From Hymenochaete sp. R1 (lineage: Eukaryota; Basidiomycota; Agaricomycetes; Hymenochaetales; Hymenochaetaceae): a DNA stretch of 64,000 nt. The DNA lies in NCBI GenBank assembly GCA_019400425.1, contig JAFREE010000015.1, forward strand, positions 62,001 to 126,000, in the 5' to 3' direction. A program made the translations under genes and the position numbers. Positions within the stretch are counted from its first letter, which is position 1, and each line of letters opens with the position of its first letter. Of the stretch, positions 56,642 through 64,000 are shown one piece after another. The notes under the pieces are model-generated. The model did not search any database and was not told the origin of the DNA. It was given only the letters and a program-made list of their open reading frames with translations.

Positions 56642-58780
56642 ATGCCATCCGAGGCCCCCTCGCCAATCGCGTTCAACCGTGCCATAACTACCCCGTCCAT
56701 GTTTTCAAGGAAGAAAAAAGTGGACGTCCCTCTCTCATCTGCTACCTCTTACCTCGCTGCTGTCTCTGAGATGGATGCGAGGAAGCGCTCTTCCCGCAAT
56801 GTCACACCCACCTCGACACCCGCCCTCTCGCTCTCCTCAACGCTCACGACGTCTTCCGATCCTTTTGACGATAATAAGGATGGCTTGACGTTCCCTGGAA
56901 CCCCTCCAACGTCTGAGCAGGTTTTCAAGACTATACATTCGGAATTCGGGCACTGCGCCAATGAGGCGTTCAGATACGACTCTCAGGCGACGCCAGGCGA
57001 CAGCTACGCCCCGCATGAACCAGAACCGCCATACCGCATCCTGCTCACAACGTACATCAGCTACCTCTTTCTTATCTGCATAGGGCATCTGCGGGACTTC
57101 TTTGGAAAGAAGTTTCGTTCCGCTCAGTACAGGCACCTTAAGGAGAAAGATGTGAGTACCCATCAGTTTTCCCGCCTCATAAGGCTGTCTTGATGGCTGC
57201 TTCTCGATTGGGTTATCTCCGTGTTCTGATAATCTGTAATTTTCTTTAATCAGGGATATGCTCCTCTCAACTCGGACTTCGACTCGTTCTATACCCGCCG
57301 TTTGAAGAAGCGTCTAGATGACTGTTTTGCCCGCCCGACCACCGGAGTGCCTGGTCGGACTGTGACACTCTTGGACCGCGTCAGCACGGATGAGAACAGT
57401 ACCTTCCAGCTGACTGGTACAGAGACCCGTGCCCTTAACTTGTCATCGTACAACTATCTCGGATTTGCTCAGGCGCGCGGTGGGTGTGCTGATGCGGTAG
57501 AGGAAGGTATCAGGCGTTATGGTGTCAGCAGCTGTGGGTCCAGGCTGGAAGGTGGTTCGACGGACTTGCATCAACAAACGGAACAACTTGTTGCAAATTT
57601 CTTGGGAAAAGAGGATGCGTTGATTTGTTCAATGGGTTATGCGACGAACGCGTCTATTCTTCCGGCGTTGGTTGGCAAAGGCTGTCTCGTCATCTCGGAT
57701 GAACTGAATCATGCTTCGATTCGGACGGGTGTTCGTCTCAGTGGTGCAAATGTTCGGATGTTCAAGCACAACGACATGAAGGCTTTTGAGTCTCTGCTTC
57801 GGGAAGTCATCAGTCAAGGGCAGCCTAGAACTCATAGGCCGTGGAAGAAAATCCTGCTCGTTGTAGAGGGTCTTTACAGCATGGAGGGTACATTGGTCAA
57901 CTTGCCCAAGCTCATGGAACTCAAGAAGAGATATAAAGTTAGTCAATATCATCTTTATTATTTTCAGTCTTCTAACCTTCTTAATAAGTTCTACATGTAC
58001 GTCGATGAGGCTCATTCGATTGGTGCCCTCGGACCTCATGGCCGTGGTGTAGTCGATTATTTCGGTGTCGACCCCAAGGAAATTGATATACTCATGGGAA
58101 CATTCACCAAGTCATTCGGCGCCTCAGGAGGCTACATCGCCGGCACAAAGTCCCTAGTCAACCGCCTTCGCGTCCGCGGCCACATTGGACCCTACTCAGA
58201 GTCCATGAGCCCAGCAGTCCTCACCCAAATCCTCGCCAGCATGGCCAGCATCATGGGCATCACCCCTCCCCTTCCACCATCCTCCACCCTCTCCCCGTCA
58301 ACATACGTCCACCCCGGCCCAGCGCCCGCTGCGAGTATCCCGCCCTGGATGTACTCCCAACTCCCTATCGAATTGCGCGACGGCTCCGAGGGCAAAATGC
58401 GCTTGCGCCGCCTCGCCTTCACTGCCCGCTACCTCTCTCGCGCCCTCGACAAACTCGGCTTCATCACCTTCGGCCATCCCGACTCGCCCATCGTCCCCCT
58501 CCTCCTCTTCAACCCGGGAAAAATGCCGGTGTTCAGCCGCATGATGCTCGAGCGCAAGACCCCGATCGCCGTCGTAGTTGTCGCGTACCCCGCGACGGCG
58601 CTCGTGACAAGTCGGGTCCGGTTCTGCCTGAGCGCGGCACATACGAAGGAGGACGTGGACACGGTCTTGAGGGCCTGCGATGAGATCGGCGACGTGATGG
58701 ATGTCAAGAATGGGAGCGGGGAGAGGTGGGGGATCGAGGAAGTCATTTCGAGGGCAGCGGAATTGGTTGAGATGCCTTGA
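56642..58780 (+). CDS. LCB2: Serine palmitoyltransferase subunit 2 (LCB2)
   Basis: The catalytic subunit of serine palmitoyltransferase condenses serine and palmitoyl-CoA to 3-ketosphinganine, the first step of sphingolipid synthesis, at the ER membrane. Three exons encode about 660 residues. A polar leader precedes a membrane segment, YRILLTTYISYLFLICIGHL, then LNLSSYNYLGFAQ, YGVSSCGSRLEGGSTDLHQQ, ICSMGYATNASILPALVGKG, SDELNHASIRTGVRLSGANV, VEGLYSMEGTLVNLPKLMEL and MYVDEAHSIGALGPHGRGVV. The PLP-lysine is in GTFTKSFGASGGYIAGTK. A family-specific insertion rich in Pro (GITPPLPPSSTLSPSTYVHP) follows MASIMGI. The C-terminus ends RAAELVEMP. Intron 2 sits between KKRYK and FYMYVDEAH. The heteromeric partner LCB1 is not in the window. 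Confidence 0.96.
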
Positions 58781-59498
58781 AAACCCCCCTCCCTTCCTCT
58801 CCTGAACATTTGACAACGGATTCTTTCGATCATCAGACTCTCGTCTCGCCTCTGTTTGCGTATTTTTCTCTCTCTCTCTTTTCGTTCTCTCTTTCACCGT
58901 CTGAGACGAACTTGGGATGGGTCCGGATGTGGGCTGCGCGCGCGAAGATTTCAGAAACTCGACTCATGATGGGATTTATTATTGGGGGAACTGGGTTCCG
59001 GCCTTGCTGCAAGACTTTTTAGTTCGATGTCCGATCGTTCTTACTCGTACTATGACTTAAAAACACTACTATACAGATTGCATAGCGTTACTGGCACACG
59101 CATCAAGGTGCTTTTTCTCATTCGACATGTCTTGTATGTATATATACCCGTTTGCCCAAAGTATAGAAACCCGAAACAGAATTGGAATCTAGAAATTAGT
59201 CTTCAGGATGGGATGTCGCGCTTTCGATTCTGATTCTGAGTGAGGTCGTTTGTTTTATTAAATGTAACGTCGTTTGGGCGGCAAGCATTGGCGTCGGGAA
59301 CGGTATAAGTAGGGTATGACATTGACTTTACCATGCTATCACATCTACAACAACGACGGAAATCTTCGAAGGTTACATGTCCAGCAAAAAAGGGGAAATA
59401 ATAGAATCGAGAGAAGAAGAAGAAGAAAAAAGAGAAAACCCATTTTACCACCACACATTCTAAAACACCCTCCCCCTATAACCCTACCCAATTCTATT
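58781..59498. other. Convergent spacer
   Basis: 718 bp of 3' untranslated sequence between LCB2 and UDP-glucose dehydrogenase, with a CT-rich tract near 58865-58890. Nothing else seen. Confidence 0.55.
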
Positions 59499-61339
59499 CT
59501 ACATACGCTCACCCCGTCCGATCACTTTAACGTTGAACCCAACCTTCCGGAGCGCCTCCGCATCGAGGATGAGTCTCCCGTCGAAGACGAACGCAGGCTT
59601 GGCCATCCCGGCGTAAACCGCCTCCCAATCGAGTGTCTTGAACTCCTTCCACTCGGTCGCGATCACGACTGCCTCGGCGTTCTGGCAGGCCTCGAAGGCG
59701 GAGGCGCAGATCGTGACTTGCTTTTGGACTGTGGCGTAAGAAAAGTAGGGAAAGAGATAGACGAGTATTGAGTTAATATTGCATTGAATTGAATTTGAGA
59801 GTTTGTGAGAGAGAAGGGAGATACGTACTCGCTGAGGTGCCGAGAGTGGGTGCTGCTTCGTTGAGGTCCTGCCAGATCTGGGCATGTTCGACCTTGGGGT
59901 CGTAAATATTGACGAGTGCTCGTTCAGACATGAAATCTCTAATGAGCGTAATCGCCGCCGACTCCCTCGTATCGCCCGTGTCCGCCTTGAACGCGAACCC
60001 GAGCACCGCGATCCGTTTACCCGTAATGGTATTAAACAACGTATCCACCACCGTCTTGCTGAACCTCCTCTTCTGGTACTCGTTCATCTCGACGACTTGG
60101 CGCCAGTACGCCGCCACCTCGGGCAGGTGCAGCGACTCGGAGAGATACACGAGGTTGAGGATGTCCTTCTGGAAACAGGACCCGCCGAAGCCGACGGAGG
60201 CCTTGAGGAACTTGGGCCCGACGCGCGTGTCGAAGCCGACGGCGTGCGAGACTTCATCGATGTTCGCGCCAGTGGCTTCGCAGATGGCGGAGAGGGCGTT
60301 GACGGAGGAGATGCGCTGGGCGAGCATGGCGTTGGCGGCGAGCTTCGAGAGCTCGGAGGACCAGAGGCCGACGGTCAGGATCTGACCTTTCCTGTTATCA
60401 TCAAGGGACGTGCGGAGGGTTTCCTCGTCAATTTCAAAAGGGCTCAATACGAATTGAAATTCGTTCCACTCACGGTACCCAGTTTGCATAGACCTCCTTC
60501 AGGGACTCGCACGCCGCCAGGCCCTCGGGCGTCTGGAGGGAACCGATGAGGACGCGATCGGGCGCGAAGAGGTCCTTAATGGCAGTTCCTTCTGCGAGGA
60601 ACTCGGGGTTCGACAGGATATCAAAGTGGCAGCCGGGCTTGGAGTTTGCCTCGAGGATGGTGCGCATGGACTCTGCTGTGCGGCAGGGTACGGTGGATTT
60701 TTCGACTACGATTTTCGAAGTGGTCGCGACGTGGGCGATGCGCCGGGTGGCAAGCTCGACATAACTGTCGCGGACGCGGAGGACGTCCAGCCGCTCAGCA
60801 TAATGTATGATATATAATAAGTTGAGATGAAACCACTCACTTGAGGTCAGCAGCGAACCCAGCACCGACACCAGACTTCTTTGTCGGCGTGTTGACGCTA
60901 ACGAACAAGAGGTCGGCCTCTTGGATAGCGCCGTCGACATCAGTAGAGAAGAAAAGGTTCTTTCCACGGGCTTGGCGAACGACGTCTTCAAGCCCAGGTT
61001 CGTAGATAGGAAGCTGGAAATCTGGGCTATTCCAAGCATCGACGCGGGCTTGGTTGAGGTCAACGATGGTGACTTGGATGTGGGGGCATTTGAGAGCTAT
61101 GACGGCGCATGTAGGTCCACCTGAAGCGAGTCGGTTAGTTCAAGGAAGGAATCTAAGATGAAGAAAGAGAAACTGACCGACGTATCCAGCGCCGACTAAC
61201 GAAAGACAACGAGAGCATTAGCCTCGTCATATGAATGAGTGGAAGTGGGCTGAGAGGACATACTGCAACAAATCTTCTTAACTTTGATTGGGCTCTTTGC
61301 CAGCTGCTGGTCTTTGAAACGTTGGGTGATGGATTCCAT
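59499..61339 (-). CDS. UGD1: UDP-glucose 6-dehydrogenase
   Basis: The enzyme oxidises UDP-glucose to UDP-glucuronate with two NAD+, feeding UDP-xylose and glucuronic-acid polymers in the cytosol. ATG 61337-61339 opens [20 protein letters not shown]; the Rossmann GxGxxG is split by introns ([20 protein letters not shown]). Further motifs: [74 protein letters not shown], the substrate Lys block [20 protein letters not shown], and the catalytic Cys loop [20 protein letters not shown]. The C-terminal domain has [20 protein letters not shown] and [19 protein letters not shown]. It has six exons and about 480 residues. Genes on either side on this strand are U6 snRNA and an ArfGAP. Confidence 0.96.
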
Positions 61340-61882
61340 TGATATCGAGCGACGGCGAGGACGAAGGCGAGGATGACGACGGCGGTGATGAAGATGATGG
61401 TCAAGGTTGAAAAGGATGTTGAAGAGATGGTGAGGTTGGAATGAAAAGTGGACCGGGGCTAAAGGGCCGTTTAGGAACGTCTCTCGCTCGACTTGTCCCG
61501 AACACGAACACGTCCTGATCCTCCGCGCATACACCCACTCTTCCTCCGAACAGTCATACTTAGCGTCTCATGCCAAACACATTCACTAATTTTTGATTTG
61601 TTGTGCAGGTCGAGTACAGGACGAATACAGGTTACTTCAATGTACTAAAGACCAGTCTTTCTCGTTGAACTCAGAACTCTACAACAGCCACAGACCGCGT
61701 CAAATAATCTCGAACCGGAAACATTGAACAGCAACATCAACATCAACATATCTCCGAGGGTAAACCTGTTACCGCAGCCGGTATACCCAGTGTTCAAGTA
61801 AACTTTATTCATTCTCGAATCAAAACAGATGTAATCTACACTATGCATACATCCGATCTGGCAATGAAGAATAATAAAAAGC
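61340..61882. promoter_or_regulatory. UGD1 upstream region
   Basis: About 540 bp between the dehydrogenase start and the U6 terminator. AT-rich; no gene supported. Confidence 0.5.
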
Positions 61883-62000
61883 AAAATAAATATTGTGCTC
61901 CGAGGAGCTTCCACTCTGAAAAGCGTGTCATCCTTGTGCAGGGGCCATGCTAATCTTCTCTGTATAGTTCCAATTTTATGTATGTCACCCCGAAGGGGAC
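61883..62000 (-). ncRNA. U6 spliceosomal snRNA
   Basis: Read on the minus strand from about 62000. The 5' part forms a hairpin (GTCCCCTTCGGGGTGAC). The invariant U6 core follows without interruption: ATACAGAGAAGATTAGCATG includes the ACAGAGA 5'-splice-site box and the AGC catalytic triad, then GCCCCTGCACAAGGATGACA forms the internal stem-loop region. The 3' tail runs to a TTTT tract at about 61883-61886 that can serve as a Pol III terminator; the exact 3' end is uncertain and may be nearer 61900. No mRNA-type intron interrupts it, unlike some yeasts. An upstream inverted repeat lies at 62026-62043. It sits 240 bp beyond the ArfGAP stop codon on the same strand. Confidence 0.95.
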
Positions 62001-62240
62001 AATGAGTGAAGTAGCTTGCTCAGGACCAAACGCGTCAGTTTGGAGTTTTGGTCAGTCGGCGGGGTATGCTTACATAACTTTCTTCCGAGATACTTGATTT
62101 GTCTAGGCGACGTTATCACAGTCAAGTCCATGGTTCGTAGTTGCAATAAATGTCCATTGACGAAAACAATCGAAAAGAATGTCCCGCGAAACGCAAGTAA
62201 AAGAGGTATATAGTACAAAGTCGTACCCTACGTATGCTCA
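62001..62240 (-). promoter_or_regulatory. U6 upstream region with inverted repeat
   Basis: Contains CCAAAC (62026-62031) and GTTTGG (62038-62043), a perfect 6-bp inverted repeat with a 6-bp spacer, located 26-43 bp upstream of the likely U6 start. No TATA element is obvious at the usual position. Also carries the 3' UTR of the ArfGAP gene. Confidence 0.5.
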
Positions 62241-64000
62241 TCATCGAGCAAAAGGGTTTGTCCCTCCTCCTCCCGACCCTCCTCCAGTCATCATATTTTG
62301 GAACACCTGTTGAGCCTGCTGAGCATACCCAGAGTTCATCCCATTAGTTTCCATCCCATTCCCTCCAGCACCGCCGTATTGCGAGTACTGTTGCTGTTGG
62401 GGCGGCATCGGAGAAAAGAACGGAGGTGTCGGGGCTGACTGCTGCATTCCACTACCATTTGCGCCATACTGGTTTGCGTTGTTCCCATTTCCGTTCCCAA
62501 ACGGACTTGGTGTATGCTGTGGTATGAATGAAGGCGACGACCCCATACCCACACCCATACCCATTCCATATCCCAACGAATTCGGAGCACTCGCGCTTAG
62601 CCCATTCGGATCGCCCGGTATAGGCATGCTCACGCTCCTTATGTTGTTCATCCCAGACGGTGACGGCGCGAACGGCATCCCAGCACCAGGGCTTACGCTC
62701 TGTCTTTGACTCTGTCCCTGACCCAACGCCGAAGCCGAACTTGGGCTCAGACCTGAGAAAGAGTTGGACGCGGAGGTAGAGGTGGAGGGGGAATTGAAGT
62801 TTGCATATGGGTTCGACGAGGCGAATGGCGAGGAGGTCGTGGAAGGCATTGACATCGGGGTGGGTTGTGCAAATGATGGTCCTGAGAGGGCGTTGTTCAT
62901 ACCAGTAGGTTGAGAGCCAATCGGGTAGGGCGAGGTTCCAGTGCTATACTGCGGGGTGAATGAATGAGATGAGAAGGGTTGCTGCTGTGGTTGGAACTGG
63001 GGCTGGGGCTGCGAAGAGGGAGCTCCGGTATATTGGAGCGGGAGGGACGAGTTCGCTGTAGGGGCCTGTAGACCTATGAGGTCAGAGAAGGTCGAGCTTG
63101 TTAGCGCTGCTTGTTGATGTTGGGGCGGCGGCTGCGGTTGCTGTGGTTGGAACGGTGGATTGTTTGTGGACGTGTACGCGTTGGAAGAGATGGGGAAAGG
63201 GTTAAAGCTGGACGTACGTCCCCCACTGGCAGGAGCGACCATAGTGTTCACGCCGACGTTTGACGTCGTGTGACCCGAGCTCAAGGACCGATTTTCCATT
63301 GCCTGTGCGGAAGGCACTTGTATTCCTGACGTCGTGGACGGTGGATATTGGTTGGGGTGGGATTTGGGTGTATGGGACGCCTCGGAGCGTATGGGAGCCG
63401 TCTGGGATCGAGTCGGCGGGGGTAAACCAGTGGACGAGGACAAAGATCTGGATGGGCCAAGCTGTTCTACAGCTCTTGCCGACCGCGATCGAAAGCGTTT
63501 GAATTCATATTTTGCTGACACCAGCGAATACAAATCTTAGCGACAAAACTTGCAGAGGTCATGCTCTGTAAAGGGGGGCTCACATCGAATGTACTTCTCG
63601 AGCTCACTATCTCGTTCCGACTCCTCCATGTTCGTAGGAAGCGGGTGTTTCTTCTCATCCGGGTTGTAGTATTCATTAGACTTAAGATTCCCGATTTTCT
63701 TCATGTTCTGTTCGGAAGGTGTTTTAGTTGAAGTGCAATCTTGAGAAGGGAGGACGAAATGAAGGACACGCACGTCGACTTGCTCCTTCGTCCATGAATC
63801 AAGAGTGACACTCTTTCTGCGAGCAAATGGAATAGATAAAGATCCGTATAAGCCGTTATGCACCTTTGGCAGACGTACACTTTTGTGATATGTGTGCCGA
63901 TTCCGCGATGAATGCTAGCGCAATGGACGCTACGGGAGCAAATCGCCCGTCAGCTTTTGCAGCGATATTAATGAAATGAACGTACCAGAGGAAGATACCG
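62241..64000 (-). CDS. ArfGAP (SMAP/AGE2-like), 5' end outside window
   Basis: ArfGAPs stimulate GTP hydrolysis by Arf GTPases in Golgi and endosomal trafficking. The visible exons begin at the right edge with GIFLC, joined to VHCASIHRGIGTHITKVKSV; FLCVHC supplies the second CxxC pair of the zinc finger, and IHR contains the arginine finger. TLDSWTKEQVD and IGNLKSNEYYNPDEKKHPLP follow, then MEESERDSELEKYIRSKYEF-KRF, all as in SMAP/Age2 proteins. The remaining ~430 residues are Ser/Pro/Gln-rich and disordered with NPF-type endings (GSGGGGTNPFAR), which often bind EH-domain endocytic proteins. The first CxxC and the start codon lie beyond the window. A GTACGT donor at about 63900 restores THITKVKSVTLD. 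Confidence 0.9.

Noticed and set aside
58192..58897. Minus-strand open frames in the 3' half of LCB2
   Set aside because: Antisense shadows of a GC-rich exon whose plus-strand reading is unambiguous.
59884..60549. Plus-strand open frame of 221 codons opposite UDP-glucose dehydrogenase
   Set aside because: Antisense to highly conserved catalytic exons; the composition is the complement of those codons.

Overview
The window is nuclear DNA of a filamentous fungus, almost certainly an Agaricomycete (mushroom-forming basidiomycete). The evidence is dense genes on both strands, many short GT-AG introns (mostly about 45-65 nt), and typical fungal families: a copper-fist regulator, a very large Zn2Cys6 regulator, an AA9 lytic polysaccharide monooxygenase, a PL1 pectate lyase and small secreted proteins. 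I see no prokaryotic operons, CRISPR array, intact transposon or virus.

Layout, left to right. 0-10.8 kb is mostly housekeeping: a DUF1764 protein (partial), splicing factor ISY1, ribosome biogenesis factor NOP53, a coiled-coil protein, the nonsense-mediated-decay factor UPF3, mitochondrial Obg GTPase MTG2 and the ubiquitin-like modifier URM1. 11-18 kb holds the AA9 enzyme, a secreted protein of unknown role, a conserved soluble unknown and a multipass membrane protein. 19-30 kb holds an unknown gene without a clear start, alanine aminotransferase (with an 864-nt intron), a copper-fist factor and the ribosome-associated J-protein zuotin. 30-37.5 kb holds pectate lyase, a stretch of decayed coding-like sequence, a small secreted protein and a DUG1-type dipeptidase. 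38-44 kb holds a SUZ/SUZ-C protein, an LYR protein and a USP25/28-like protein whose catalytic cysteine position is leucine. 46.8-64 kb holds a 1,610-residue Zn2Cys6 factor, an EST1/SMG7-type protein, serine palmitoyltransferase LCB2, UDP-glucose dehydrogenase, U6 snRNA and the C-terminal part of an ArfGAP.

Most genes are unrelated neighbours. Weak themes are mRNA processing and decay (ISY1, U6, UPF3, EST1/SMG7-like), ribosome biogenesis and function (NOP53, MTG2, zuotin) and plant cell-wall attack (AA9, PL1). Exon models were built by hand from splice signals and checked for reading-frame continuity; where the total coding length was counted this is stated. The most noteworthy items are the predicted catalytically dead USP, the U6 gene with an upstream inverted repeat, two genes whose first coding exon is only the start codon, a 17-nt microexon, tandem splice donors in UPF3, and the large aminotransferase intron. 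I did not find a convincing new multi-gene system.
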